From: Isoetes taiwanensis
Taxonomy: Eukaryota; Streptophyta; Lycopodiopsida; Isoetales; Isoetaceae
Length of the DNA: 64,000 nucleotides
Assembly: GCA_021234155.1 (NCBI GenBank)
Contig: JAJEKV010000004.1
Coordinates: 7,632,109 to 7,696,108, forward strand
Reading direction: 5' to 3'
In this document: one piece after another, positions 35,753-48,100 of the stretch
Position numbering within the stretch: the first letter of the stretch is position 1
Layout: every line of letters starts with the position of its first letter
The notes under the pieces: generated by a model
Seen by the model: only the letters and a program-made list of their open reading frames with translations
Told to the model about the DNA's origin: nothing
The model's database searches: none
Translations under genes and position numbers: made by a program

Positions 35753-37952
35753 CTAAATTGTTGCTGTGATATCTATCTTCTTGTTCCATATAGGAACAAA
35801 CTGAGCTACTTTCCTGCTTGCTGCCCATAGCCTTGATTTTGAGGCATCTTTCAAGCTTGCAAACATAACTGTAGCATCATATCCTACATGACCTTTGCTG
35901 ATCATCTTTCCTGTCAAGATGGAGTAAAGGGAAATGCATTCAGAACCTTCTCCAGGAGTAGCAATGGTTCTTCCTTCATCTATGAAAGTTGGTCGGTATA
36001 TACGGGAGCACTTATGTAATGCTGCATCCACGTGACCCACAAACGTGTACAATACCTGAGCAGGGCTGCGGATATCATGCAGCATCACCTGTGTGTCATT
36101 GCTAGCTGAAAGAAGCACGTTCTCGTCACAAGGATTCCACTCGACAACATTGATGCCAGTCATATGAGTTTTTTCAATAGTAAGTGTACACGGATTTGTT
36201 GATCTCATATCTAATATGCATATCAACCCGTCAGCTCCACAGTCAGTCAGAGTATTCTGATCCCTGTATAGACGAATTAGTACAGGAAAGCCAAGGTCTT
36301 TCAAAGAGACTATATCAAGTGAACAAATAATACCTTAATCGTATGCCTTTGATGGTACCCCTATGATGCCCTGAAATTTCCCTATCTATAGTAATACAGC
36401 CATCTCCAATCGTGCTATAGCATGTAGTACCATCTTTTGATGCTGTTGCTATTTTTCCGCACAATTCATGCATTCCAAAAATGCCATCTGAGTGTGGATG
36501 AGCCTGTGCCACGATCTGAGGTTGAGAAGCGCCAAAGGTTTGCTGTTGCTTGTTAATATCCCACAGCACTAGACTGCTGTCGTTCGAAGTTGACAATAGC
36601 AGCATTGAATGTTCCTGCAGTTTATTGGAAACAGAAAATGAGAAGTGTCCCGCATACAGATGTCTCAGAAATATAATAAGCAGGGAGTGATATCTAACTC
36701 CAAATAGACTGTTATAGGAAACTAATACAAATAACGTCAAGATATTTGACAACATTGTTCATTAATAAACCTGGGAGGAAACTAATACAAACTGCATATT
36801 GTTTAATAACAGATTATGTGATTATTATTAAACGTGGATGCATTAGTATGAGTTCTTAAATAGACTAGGCAATACCAGCGTTTGGTTAGAAGGAAACTTC
36901 ACTTGTGAAATCCAGCCATTTCCACCTTTCCATGAAAGGGCGGTCCTTCCTGTTGCTGTATGGCGTGGAATCTGATTATGAATAACGTCTATTTCTGCCT
37001 CAATACAAACCTCATCATTGGCAGCTTCAAACACGGCAATGCGGCCCTTATGCCCACCTGCAGCAAGTAATGCCCTTTCGCCCATAGAAAGTTCCACATC
37101 CAATGAATAAATCCTGGTCAGGATTGGATCCTCGAAATCAATTAAAGATGGACGAAAACCGATAATATCTACAGGTGCATTTGCGATTAAGCATGGAGCT
37201 TCACCACAGATATATCCAATGACTGATGAACCTTCACATGATTTATGCACATATGCATCTTCAGGCAGAGGCGATCCCTTGGCCGCATCCACAATTCCTT
37301 CAATGGGTTGTAAAGAAGGTCGATGCCTCGTGCTTCTTCTCAAAGGTGCATTGGTCGTGCTTCTCAACTTAGTTTTTTGCAAATGTGACTTATGAAAATT
37401 CTTCGGTGCACTGTTACTTAGAGACTCCATTGTCATGGCAATTCCAACTTTCTGAAGAAACTCATTATTTCGTCTTATATTTTCAGCTCGTTCACGTTCA
37501 TATTCGGTTATGGGTGCCCCCACGGTTTCTTTACTGGCAGTCACTCTTCTGCTTCCCCCTTTTCTGATCTGTTCTGGTCTAGTATATTCTTCGATCTTTG
37601 ACGCAATTTTACCTATCTCAAATAGTGGTTATCAAAGGAAAACGAATGATAAACAGAAAATGCCATCCAACATTTTTCAAATGAACTCACTAGTTGGTCC
37701 GCCTGGAAAATCCATCCCCCTTCCTATACTTTCTTGCATCCCAGTTTTTTCCACGATCTCTATCGCCTTGTCCAGTTTGGAGGGCACAACATTTCCGCCT
37801 TTCGTAATAAACAATTTATGCTGATTGTAATCACCTTCAAAAGCAGCAGCAGCTCGTTTTGCAGGGAATTCCGGCACGCTGGTAACGGAGATATAGTTTT
37901 GTGGTGTAAAGAAGGAATCCAGCGACCGCTGCCTCATTGTTTCTCTGTCCAA
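35753..37952 (-). CDS. WD40-repeat protein, WDR76/CMR1-like
   Basis: The minus-strand exons are 37952-37691, 37612-36876, 36614-36334 and 36263-35753. The junctions are in phase and give 596 residues. The N-terminal half is charged and holds ITEYERERAENIRRNNEFLQ (about residue 110), close to the YExxRxENIxRNxEFL signature of WDR76/CMR1 proteins. Then come WD40-type strands: ERALLAAGGHKGRIAVFEA, LLSTSNDSSLVLWDI, GKIATASKDGTTCYS, LTDCGADGLICILDMRS and ENVLLSASNDTQVMLHDIRS, followed by HVGYDATVMFASLKD and LWAASRKVAQFVPIW near the end. Family members bind damaged or modified chromatin and can act as CUL4-DDB1 receptors. That role here is inference, and other WD40 families (DDB2-like) are possible. 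The gene is convergent with STN8, with stop codons about 350 bp apart. Confidence 0.85.
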
Positions 37953-38109
37953 AGCTCCTGTCTCCGCTCCCGCTCAAATTCTCCTTGTAGTAAGGGAACT
38001 CAGGTTTCCACGTCAGCGCAATACCGTTCACTAGGGCAATCAGCTTCCCGCTGGTTTGATGGTAGCCCTTTTCGGGTTGCCCGAAGGGCAATCGATGCTT
38101 GAGGGATAT

Positions 38110-39740
38110 TCCAGGAATGTTCCAAGTGTGAGGCCGAGATTTGTGCTAAGGCCAGAATATGTGAGGAATATGCCATCTCAACGGTCAGAGATATGGGAAA
38201 AAAAAATGATGTTTAAACTCAGTTAGATGGAATATGCTAGGGTCTGATAGTTCGGAGTCGCATGCAGCTTGTCGAACACATGCAATCACTTCGAAGAGTA
38301 CATTACTCGTGCTTCAGGTGAGCAGTGAAGGCTGCACCGCTGATAGGTGGAGAGGCAGCTATTTGGAGAGTGCAGATGACTAAAATGCATATGATTTAGC
38401 ACAGGAATGTTGAAGACAAGCTAGGATTTGGGAGTTTGATTCTGATGAGGCCAAACCATTTTGGAACTGTGATTTTTGCACATGGGATTTGAATCTCCCA
38501 GCCCGTTATATTTGTCTGCAGGTTAGGTGGAGATCTTATGCACTTCCAAAGCCGTTTAATAGAGTTGTATCTCTTGTACGATGAGCCTAAGCCTTTCATT
38601 TCATTTGAAATCAATGCTTGATTTGTTCTACAGGAATACTGCAATAATGATTGCTTTTGAGAAATAGTGGAAGTGACTTTCTGTAGATGTTGTTTTGAAG
38701 CTCTTAATCTTGTGCAGAGCCTAGTATGGGATGTACTTTCTAAATATGAAGTGAGAAACTCCCAAGCCTTATAGTATTTTGCAAATCTTAATATACAGTA
38801 TACAAAAACTTGTACATGCATACCCCACAAACGAGGATCGTTATGTACGGTCCAGATCTTGGAATAAAGGGCAAATATGCCCATCCGACAGCTCTAGTTG
38901 CCCGGAGTAACCCCCGGTGTGAATATGCACCCAAACCAAAGGGGGTTTAAGGGGGATTTGAATTTAAATGTGTTAAATGCAATGGTTTGTGTTAATAATG
39001 TTAATGGTAGTTGTGTGTTGATTGTTATATTAAAAAAAAAAAATTGGGCCCTTCGGGCCCTAACTAAAGCATGCATAGGTAAACTTTATTGGCCTAAATA
39101 TTAATTATTATAAAACACAATAACATCAAGACAAAAACAATAAACGATTCACAATAGTAAAACAACATAAAACAAAAAATGATATTGACAACACCAGACA
39201 TATATGTACAGAAAACAATTCATACTATTTAGACATAGACTAGAGACAATGATACCATGTGGCAAACATGTATTGTTGCACGCATTTGAGTGCACTAAAG
39301 AAGATAGTTGTATCTGGATGAATCTGGATGTAATGCTCCTTCTGCAAATACCATCAACTAACATTTGGCCACCGTTGGAACCCACATCATGCCAATGAAG
39401 AAGACTAAAATTGGAAGTGTGAGTTGGTTGAAAGTGACCACATTAGCTCCTGCATGTTTAGTATTAGCACATGTCACTCAATGTCTTACATTTCCATTGT
39501 AAGACAAGAAAGAAAGAAATTTCGATAGCATTAAATGTTAAGATTGTGATGGGAAGCCATGTGGTCAGTTTGCAAGGAAAAGATGAGTGAATCATTTACT
39601 AAAATGCTGCAAGATAACTCACAGGCTAACTTTGACTTTCCATTAGAGCAGTAATGAAGGAACAAGATGATGCCAGAGAGACAAGGCAGAAACATGAAAT
39701 ATTAAAGGAGGGGATATTTGTGCGCAGAAGAACCATGATG
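38110..39740. other. Spacer upstream of the WD40 gene
   Basis: AT-rich. It contains a poly-A run followed by the palindrome gggcccttcgggccc (about 39046-39060), and the hairpin-like sequence could be structural. No supported gene. Confidence 0.5.
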
Positions 39741-39744
39741 TCAT

Positions 39745-40020
39745 TTAATAGCAGCACCTAGATCCTGCTGCTTCTAAATCTTCAGTCTTTGTGTCAGTTC
39801 TTGTTTTGAACTCCCTGAAGAACCCAAGCTGCCTGGCATTATGGTAGAACAAATAGCGTCTGGCCTGAAGCAGTAAAAGGGATGTGAGATTATGGATTCT
39901 AAGAATAAGAAAGATCTATTGTTAAGAAGCTAGTGAAAAATATAGCATCTAATGAGGCTATGGCCTGCACAACAGGATTAGAATCCTCTTCAGAATCACT
40001 CCACACTAAACCATCTTTAC
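39745..40020 (-). CDS. Candidate C-terminal exons of an unidentified gene
   Basis: On the minus strand a possible exon at 40020-39971 (acceptor catgcag) reads KDGLVWSDSEEDSNPV. A second at 39864-39745 (acceptor tgcttcag) reads ARRYLFYHNARQLGFF, REFKTRTDTKTEDL and ends at TAA. The phases fit if the donor after GTT (gtgcag) is used. The composition looks coding, but I do not recognise the family. They may be the 3' end of the ARM/HEAT-like gene just upstream, though at least one exon would be missing between them because the phases do not join directly. Confidence 0.35.
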
Positions 40021-40520
40021 CTGCATGACAGTATTCAACAAAGACAAATGCTCAATTTATAAGAAAATAAAGACTTGTGTTCTATTTACTTGCGTGCAGA
40101 ACATGTGATCTATCATGGGATACATCCATCTCTGTCAGCCATGGCTAAAGCCCTAAATATTAGTGTCTTGGTTACGTAAATCTGCTTTTATGCCCCTGCA
40201 AACAAAAATCGGAGGTTCAAAAAACATCTGAACTGCCTTCTCCGCCCCTAAAACCCCAAAACCTGTTATCCATTGGCAAAAACTCCTTCGAAATCTGACA
40301 GAAACCCTATTTCGGGGCTTCCAATTTTGTTCATCTGCCAGAGGCCCGCCGTTTTGATTGATCATCATTCCTAGACTGGTTTGTATCAAGTATAAGGGTA
40401 ATACACATTGAATTTTATACATTGATGGCAACGCGTTTCCATGAAATAAAGATGGTGTTGGTGGCTGCACAATGGATTTTAAAACTAAGATTTCAAAATT
40501 AAGTAGCAACAGGTACATAC

Positions 40521-41295
40521 AAAATGAACGTCGCCTGATGAGGAGAGCAGTACTTCTGCCCCTCCATTCGCTGAATAACCACAAAATTTGCAAGGACTGT
40601 CATTTAACAAATAGTTTATTAATGAAAAAATATAACTGATACAAATAAACCAGTACTTACATATACCAATTTGACCCAAGGCATCAATAGCAGCTCCTTG
40701 CTCAATCCTGTCTTCAGAACTTTCCGACTCTTTCAGCTGATTCAAATGTTGCCTAATTGCCTCCACAATAGAAACAACATCTGGAGATGAAGAAAAGCCT
40801 TAGCTATGAAAATCAATTGGTAGGTAAAGATGAAAATTTCAAAAACTCTTTACAACCTCCACAAACATAGATCCCATAAAATGGATCGAGTGGTCTGAAA
40901 ACAAAAATCAATCATTGCTTTTCCTCTTATAAATATACAACATGAAGTTTTGGACTTCATAATGTCCTGTTCGTTATTAAAAGAATGGCATCTGAGATGT
41001 CTTGCAAATGGAGAAAATATTGTAAGAGTGACTATGCATTAATGTAGAGAAGCCCTATCATGTCAAATGGGATGTAATATCCTGATGTAGAAGAAGGATA
41101 GACCAATACAATTACACATAAAAGCTTGCCCTCTTAGGAATGGAACCTGTTCAAGCCATGGGTGGAAATTAAAGATACTAGTACCAAGCACCAAAAGCAA
41201 GGAACAAGAGCATGGCGTTCCATTGTTGCAATGACCTATTGTAACTGGATGAAACAATAGATAACAAATGACAAGATTAAAATCGTAAAATGACC
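40521..41295 (-). CDS. ARM/HEAT-like gene, two intact exons (PSMD5-like?)
   Basis: Exon 40780-40667 (acceptor ctccag, donor gtatat) encodes DVVSIVEAIRQHLNQLKESE, SSEDRIEQGAAIDALGQIG. Exon 40570-40521 (acceptor attcag, donor gtatgt) encodes ANGGAEVLLSSSGDVHF. They join in phase to each other and to the interrupted exon ending at 41295 (donor gtcatt). The block AAIDALGQIG..GGAEVLL resembles an ARM/HEAT repeat of the kind found in proteasome chaperone PSMD5 (S5b). That identity is tentative. The remaining exons are not recognised in the window. Confidence 0.55.
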
Positions 41296-41335
41296 TTGCA
41301 AAGTTACTGCTGAAGATGACGAATCTGATGATGAG

Positions 41336-43629
41336 TGTTGATGGCAAACCTGGCTAAGCCACCAACCTCAGTTCAAAGAAGCACTAATCTTGGTCTAGGA
41401 CCTCCAGATCACTTGAGGTGATCACTCTGTGCTGAAGTATCTGCTTTCAAACTTCCAGAAAACAAGATTTCACTGGTTTCCCAAAATACAAAAAAGCTAG
41501 TCTTATTCTAACAGGCACAGAAATCAATGCATACAACATTTTGACCCCAAATAAGCATAGCAAGCTACCATGATGTCTGAAGAAAGTGTTGGTAAAAGTC
41601 TATGCAAAGAATCCTCATGGTTGGTGAGAAATAATGATTCTTGACTCAGTCAGAAGTTGGTCAATGGACTGGACAGTGCACTCAAATTCGCCAAATGAGA
41701 ACAGTAATGAATTTTCAATCCAACTAAATTTAGACAGTGAACACGAGGCCTGCACAATAAGAGCATGCTATTCTCAGGGCTAATAAGTCAGTCAGTAATT
41801 TGAGAAATATGTCTGAGTATCTAATGAACATGAAAAGTATGACAGACTCTTAAAACATCAGTGAGTTGATCTTTCTTCCTCTCCTTTTTTAGTTTTTCCC
41901 TTTCTAAACGATTGTAGCAATGCAGCTAGAGCTCTGTATGCAACTAGATGCAGAAGTATGGCTTCCGCTTCCTATTTCTTGAATTAATTCAAATACAAAT
42001 GCATCAAATGATATTTTCCAAGGTCAGATTTTCATTAAACTGGAATCAAAATCATCACATTTGACATCATGTTAAAGATCAAGGTGATCAATCAACAGGA
42101 CATCTCCAAAAACACACAAATCTTGAACTTTTCGGATACAAATCAATCATAATATGCCTCAGAACAGATCCTTAAGGCAGGAGGAACTCTCAGCATCAAT
42201 TCCGACTTCACACTTCAGGTACTTCGTCTTTGAATCGCGCAAAAGCCCACGAATTTCTCTATTGAATGAATCCCCTTTTTAAAAAACTCTGTTTCCGGCC
42301 GGATCTTGGCAAATTCGCAATCAAGGCTACGGTTTTGGTTTGATTCAACTGTTCTTTAGGTTGAGTAGGACAAAATCGACCCACAGAGGCAATGATTACC
42401 GTTTAGCTCAACGAGAATGGAGATTTCTTGGCAAATTCAAATTTCGTGGTTTAGTCCGATATATCCCAAAAAGGCGTAAATCAAAAAGAAAGCTAAGGTA
42501 TAAATAGAGAACTATTTTGATTTCTCTTGATTACGTGGTCTCCTCCCACGCCAAGCTCGGCTCGTGTTTCGACTTGGCATGCCGGGGGCGCCACTTGGCG
42601 AGGAAGAGAGGGTAGATAGATGGGGGTAGATGTAGGTAGGTTTTGCCATTTTTTTTTTTAATGAGGCACGCGTTTCCCAAGGAAGCCATTTAGAAGGTCA
42701 ATATGCACTCTTTTTCAAAATTTTTTGTGCCGGTGGCATGATTCCATGAGGGCTATCAGGTGGTATCATCAAACTCTCAAATGTAATACTTTTGATTTTT
42801 GTAGAAAAAATGAATGGGGTGAGTAGGCATTAGACATGGGATTTGGTGAGGTGGCAAGGAGGGAGAACAAGGCTAATAGGCACATCTATCAAACATTTCA
42901 ATCTTAGGGTTGACCAACTTTTGGCTTTGGTCAACATTTGCCTAGTCATCATTTGATGATGCAAGGTGATGTGATGATGTGGAATGAGTGATGTAATGGT
43001 ATGGAGTGATGTGGTGATGTGGACACCTGTTGCTTAGGTGGCAACTTGGTGAATGACATATGGAAGTGGCAAATGGTGAGTGGACCAATGTGGCTTTGTA
43101 AGTGATGACATATGTATCTAGTCATCATGACATGTCACTTGGAGGTGGTGACTAGGCAAACTCGTGTTTAGCCTTTTCAAATGCCTCCTTTTTCTTCTTT
43201 TTTTTTTTTTTATATATAGCCACATGGTGTGGAGTGTGTGATATGATGAAAAAGATGATGTAGAACTTGATGCCTAGGCAATCCTTTTGGTGTAACAACT
43301 TTGAAAGTGTGCCTTAGGTAGTGGTAGGTCAACTATGGAACAAAAGGGCTAGATGTGAGATGTATGATAGTATGGGGTAATGGAATGTTGGAAATGTGGA
43401 GTGTGAGGTAGGAGAATAGAAATGACAATATGAGGGAGAAAGATACCACTTTAATAGCTTGCAAACTTCATAGGGGTCTTCCAAACTTCCAGATGCTCAG
43501 GTCCTCTCAATGTGTGATCTTGATTCCAATTTAATGTCTTCACTTGGTTCTTCAACACAGTATCCTCTTTTTTCCTGCAACATAGATGAGATTTGATGGC
43601 ACTTGCCATGTTGCCATAGCAGGGCAACA
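41336..43629 (-). repeat. 3' LTR of element B (left)
   Basis: It begins tgttgatggcaaacctgg and ends catagcagggcaaca (plus-strand reading). It matches 49903-52193 along the whole length with scattered substitutions and small indels, mostly in homopolymers (the T runs near 42650 and 43200). A T-rich tract and many gatg repeats lie at about 42950-43130. It has no coding content of its own. Confidence 0.95.
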
Positions 43630-44689
43630 TCATGCTAAACAAGGAAAAGGAGAGGCTGGTCCCCTCAGCCTTGTGAGCAAAATATGACAGAAGAATGGTG
43701 ATGGTAGTGCAAGAAAATGTAAATTCTGAGAATATGGGCAGTAAGGGTGAAAAGGATGAAAAAACAATGGAAATGATGTTGGGGAAAGTCTGAACAGATG
43801 GACATAAGGAAGTGAGTGATGTTTGAATGGATGTCTTCAGAAGGATGTTCATATGGAGTGGGAGCAGGGACTTGACTCTGAGGATGAGTTGACTCATGAC
43901 CTGGCTTGACTTGCTTGACTTCTTTTGAAATATGTGTGGAGCAGGAGCAGTGACTTGAGTTGGGAGTGTTTTCTGATTCTTTTCATAATTTGAGCTACCT
44001 TTATGGAAGGCTGATGGAAGGTAGCAGGCTGTGCTTTCTCTTTTGAAAAAGATTTGAGGAGCAAGGGCTAGATGAGAATGGAACAAAGGCAGATGAATAT
44101 GGATGGAACGTATCAAGTGATCCTGCAGGTGTGGAAAAAAAATATGATATTAGTACCACGTCCTCCCAGCTAATTGTGGTAATATTTAGCTGTTTGGGAT
44201 CCTGCATCAGTGAAGAATTCTGGTTGATATGAATTGGAAGGCAACTGTTTGCTCAAGTGGAGATTATTCAGACTGATGAACCTGTCATGACAAGTTCTAT
44301 ATGTGTTAGAAAACAACTCCTCCTATGCTTTCGTGACTGTGAACTCAACCTGCAACATCACAATACACACAAGATATCAAAGTTATACCTATTTTCCCTT
44401 TTTTCTTTTTTCTCCTTTTTCTCTCTTTTTTTTTTTTTTTATATTCTGTGAAAGCAAAAACAACACTATAAGAGCACAAGCATCCACGTCTTTAAGGAAC
44501 ATGCCTATTAATTTTAAAGCTAGTGTCTCTAATAACTCGAATGACTAACTATCCAATAACTATTCTATTCAAACAAACTCATACAAATATGTTGTTGCCA
44601 ATACCTTTTCAGATGCAATATGTTTATAGGGTTCATGATTTCTTTGACTGTTGTGATATCTTCCAAGAAGTAAGAATTTGTACCGCTTG
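43630..44689 (-). other. Element B 3' non-coding region
   Basis: This lies between the broken integrase end and the 3' LTR. Only low-complexity frames are seen (Ser/Phe-rich on minus, T-rich on plus near 44400). A polypurine run aaggaaaaggagagg at about 43641-43655 is on the plus strand, which is the wrong strand for the 3' polypurine tract of a minus-oriented element. Confidence 0.5.
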
Positions 44690-45803
44690 TCCACGATTTT
44701 GTATGGCCCTTCCCATAAGCAAATCAAATTTACCTTTGTGTTTTCCTTTGCTTTGTCCCCACTTGAGAACTAGCTCTCCCTCTTTGAAACTTCCTTGCAA
44801 TTTGTGAATGGCCTTGAATCTTCTTTGCATCCTTTGCTTTCTTTAGTAACATGGTATTCTCTGCTTCAAACCTCTCTTCTTCCAGATGGAGCAACCTATC
44901 TAACCTTTCCCTGTATGCTTCCTCTATCTGCATTTGAATCTTTAGAGCCAACCTTAATGAGGGCAACTCCAATTCCATGGAACAAAACCTCAACACCATA
45001 GACAAGAGCAAAAGGTGTGTGATTAGTAGCACTTTTAATTGTGGTTCTATATGCCCAAAGTGCATCATGTAATTTAAGGTGCCAATCTTTTTTATGCACC
45101 TCTATTGTTTTCTTGAGAATAGCTTTTAGCACCTTGTTGGTAGATTCACCCTGGCCATTGCCTTGAGGGTAGTATGCTGAGCTTTTCACATGCTTTACTT
45201 TCAAGGTTTTTAGCAGGTTGCTGATCACATCATTCATGAACTGAGTGCCTCTGTCAGAAACTATTTTCAGAGGGATGCCAAACCTAGTGCATATGTTTTC
45301 ATGGAGGAAACGGCAGGTTGTTAGGGCATTTGCTTGTCTCAATGGGACGACCCTCGCCCACTTGGTGAAGAAATCTGTTGCCACTAGTATGTATTCGTAC
45401 GAGAGGGAGAATTTGGATTTATAGGTCCTATGAAGTCTAGTCCCCAAGTCGGAATGGACCGGAGACGTGATGCTAGTCAAAAAGAAGTGAAGAATTCTTC
45501 TTCCATGTATCCGCATTTATGGCATCTCCTAATGGTCTCATAACAATCTTTAAACAAGCTAGGCCAATAATATCCGGACTGAGTATTTTCTTTGCGGTTG
45601 TGTCACCGTGCATAGTGGCCTCCACAAATTCCCTCATGACAAGCCTCCATCATTTCGAGCCTCGACCGTTTGTCAACACACCTCGAGGAAGGACACCCAC
45701 ACCGATCAATCTTACATAATACCTCTCCAATCATCCTGTAGGTTTTGCTTTTTTCTTTGAATCTCCTCACTGGTCGCTTGTAAAGTCTTCGGCACCTCCT
45801 CAT
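44690..45803 (-). pseudogene. Element B integrase (frameshifted)
   Basis: From 45803 downward it gives the zinc domain remnant EACHEGICGGHYARNR, SGYYWPSLFKDCYETIRRCH, then a frame change. The core at 45450-44896 shows YILVATDFFTKWARVVPLRQ (first Asp), IVSDRGTQFMND (second Asp) and NGQGESTNKVLKAILKK (Glu), with WAYRTTIKSATNHTPFALVY. After further shifts come EEAYRERLDRLLHLEEERFE and FKEGELVLKWGQSKGKHKGK, the usual post-core motif. No chromodomain is seen, in line with non-chromovirus Tat/Athila elements. Confidence 0.85.
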
Positions 45804-46255
45804 CTTTGTAGAAACTTGATGATTTCATCCCGCCAATTTTCTTGCATCTTCTTTGGATAGCACAAGGTTAGTAGTAATCTCACACACTTCATCGATTTGC
45901 TCAAACCATTAAGATCTTCAAACTCAAAGACCTTATTGGTCAAATAATCACTAGGACTTTTAATTGTTTTGACAGCTCTAACATTTAAATTGTAATCCCA
46001 GATCTTGCAAGCCCATCTACATAATTTAGCCTTACTCGAAGTTTTCTCGGAACAAAGATGGGAATAGGGTTTTGATGCATCATTACTTTTACCTCATTGT
46101 CTTTGAACTATATGACCAAGCCTTTGTAGGAAAAACATTATTCCAGCTGCACTTTTTTTCCATTCTAGGTATCCGTTTCTCAAAGATCGGACCAAATTTT
46201 TTTGGCAAAGATATTATCCCATGCTTTCGCATGAGTGCTATGCCTACTGACTTTT
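45804..46255 (-). pseudogene. Element B decayed Ty3-type RNase H
   Basis: After the stop at 46256 the minus strand retains fragments in other frames that fit the canonical RNase H which normally follows RT (a piece like VGIALMRKHGIISLPKK aligns with the GxxLMQKHG stretch). It is heavily broken by stops and cannot be active. Confidence 0.45.
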
Positions 46256-48100
46256 TTAGCTAGTGACACTGATATATGCCTGGAATGGTTGAGCAAGGTC
46301 TGGTGGTTTCAGAATCTCTGATTGGCATATGGAAGTTATTAACAGGTCAAATGCAGCTTGACATTCATCTGTCCATTCTATTGCAATAAATTTGCTCTCA
46401 TTCTTATTATACTTGCCAACACGTGTCAGAGCTGCCAAAGGACTTATGATGTGTGAAAAGTTAGGCACATACATTCTCAAAAAACTTGTCAAGCCCATGA
46501 AACTCTTCACCTGTTTTAAGGTTTTAGGTGGAGCTAATGTCTTCAAAGCCTCCATTTTTCCTTCAGACACTTTAATTCCTTGAGTAGATACCTCATGACC
46601 TAGCAATTCACCCTTAGAACAAAAGAATACACACTTCTTTGGATTCAAACGCACTCCACCCTTCCTGCACAATTCCATTGTTATTGTCAGCAATTCCATA
46701 TGCTTAGTTAGAGAAGATCCTAGGCATAAATCATCCAAGAAAACTCTAAAGTTTGATACTGGCATGCTTTGAAATATTTTATCCATTGCTCTTTGAAAGG
46801 TAGCAGATGCATTCATCAAGCCAAAAGGCATTTTCATCATGGCAAAAGTACCCCAAGGGGTTATGAAAGAGGTTTTGGCTTGATCTGCCTCTTTTATCTT
46901 GATTTGATTGAAACCTGAAAATCCATCTAAAAAAGAATACATTTCCTTGCCTGCAGTTGCATGTAACACTTCCTCAAGAAATGGTAATGGATAACAATCT
47001 TTAATAGTGGCCTTGTTTAGATCCCTGTAATCTATACAAATCCTAATGCTCTTATTTTTCTTTTCTACTGGAACAATGCAAGACAGCCAGTCAGGGTTTG
47101 TTATCTCTTTAATAACCTCAGCTTCTTTCATCTTTAATAATTCTTCTCTGATCAGGGTAAGCAGTGATGCATTTATTCTTCTGAGTTTTTGCATTACAGG
47201 TTTAGCATCTTCTTTTATCTTTATTTCAAACTCACAGATATCAGTCCTCACTCCCACTAATTCTGTATAATCCCAGGCAAATACATCCTTCCAGCTCTCA
47301 AAGAAAACTTTTAAAGAAGCCTCATCTTTGCTAACAAATAGATCCCCAAGGAAAAGTGTTCTTACCTGTCCATTTTTGTTGATAGTTAATTCTTTTACCT
47401 CTTTCTCTTGTTGTGCATCTATCACCAGAATAGGATATAGTTGTGTTGCATCTTCCTTGTTCAATTCATCTTCATTTATAGCTCCCTCAGCCAAATAGTC
47501 AAGGAGCACGGTTCTGCAAAGTGCATCTGCCTCACAATTCTCTTCCCTAGGTATATGTTTGATTTCCCAAGCCTTGAACTTGCTTAGCAATTGCAATACC
47601 CTTTCCTTGAGTTCTGACATGTCTTGGTTTTTGGTCTGATACTCTCCAGTTACCTGTCTGCATATCAGTTGAGAGTCACCAAAGATAGATACATTAGTCA
47701 AACCCAAAGCCAAAGACTCTTCTAAGCCAGCTATAAGTGCCTTATATTCAGCCATATTTGAAGTGATTCCTTCATGTATTCTGCCAACTTTGGATAAGAG
47801 TTTATTGGCAGGGTTTCTTATTATAGCTGCAGAAGATGCTATATTCAATTTGATTGAAATTCCACCATCAAACCACAACACACCTTTATTGAGTTTTGCT
47901 TCCATGTCAAGGTCACCTAAACAGGTCGGTATGATTTCTATTGGTTTGTATACAGAGATAGGCATTTTTAACACACCTGGCTCATCTTCAATCAACATGT
48001 CTTGTTCTATAAAGTTGTACAGATTAGCATCACCTGTCTTGTTGTATAGAGTTACAGTTCTTGCTCCATTTGAAATGGTACACTGCCCTTTGGACCGCAT
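46256..48100 (-). CDS. Element B pol: N-terminal RNase H then reverse transcriptase
   Basis: This is one open frame of 614 codons from the ATG at 48100. Residues about 72-200 are an RNase H of the archaeal/plant-Tat (aRNH) type: VLWFDGGISIKLNIASSAAI, ITSNMAEYKALIAGLEESLA, VSIFGDSQLICRQVTGEYQ, KHIPREENCEADAL. Asp, Glu and Asp of the active site are present. RT follows (about 290-560): SCIVPVEKKNKSIRICIDYR, FSGFNQIKIKEADQAKTSF, MPFGLMNASATFQRAMD, FRVFLDDLCLGS (catalytic DD) and GHEVSTQGIKVSEGKM. The frame stops at the first strand of the usual C-terminal RNase H (FQAYISVTS). In Tat elements the extra RNase H is best known downstream of RT, so the order here is unusual. Confidence 0.9.
   Translation of the reverse strand: MRSKGQCTISNGARTVTLYNKTGDANLYNFIEQDMLIEDEPGVLKMPISVYKPIEIIPTCLGDLDMEAKLNKGVLWFDGGISIKLNIASSAAIIRNPANKLLSKVGRIHEGITSNMAEYKALIAGLEESLALGLTNVSIFGDSQLICRQVTGEYQTKNQDMSELKERVLQLLSKFKAWEIKHIPREENCEADALCRTVLLDYLAEGAINEDELNKEDATQLYPILVIDAQQEKEVKELTINKNGQVRTLFLGDLFVSKDEASLKVFFESWKDVFAWDYTELVGVRTDICEFEIKIKEDAKPVMQKLRRINASLLTLIREELLKMKEAEVIKEITNPDWLSCIVPVEKKNKSIRICIDYRDLNKATIKDCYPLPFLEEVLHATAGKEMYSFLDGFSGFNQIKIKEADQAKTSFITPWGTFAMMKMPFGLMNASATFQRAMDKIFQSMPVSNFRVFLDDLCLGSSLTKHMELLTITMELCRKGGVRLNPKKCVFFCSKGELLGHEVSTQGIKVSEGKMEALKTLAPPKTLKQVKSFMGLTSFLRMYVPNFSHIISPLAALTRVGKYNKNESKFIAIEWTDECQAAFDLLITSICQSEILKPPDLAQPFQAYISVTS

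Noticed and set aside
43451-44116. 221-codon minus-strand frame crossing the inner end of the left LTR of element B
   Set aside because: It overlaps the LTR and is Ser/Leu/Phe-rich low complexity. The right LTR copy of its end is followed by unrelated host sequence.
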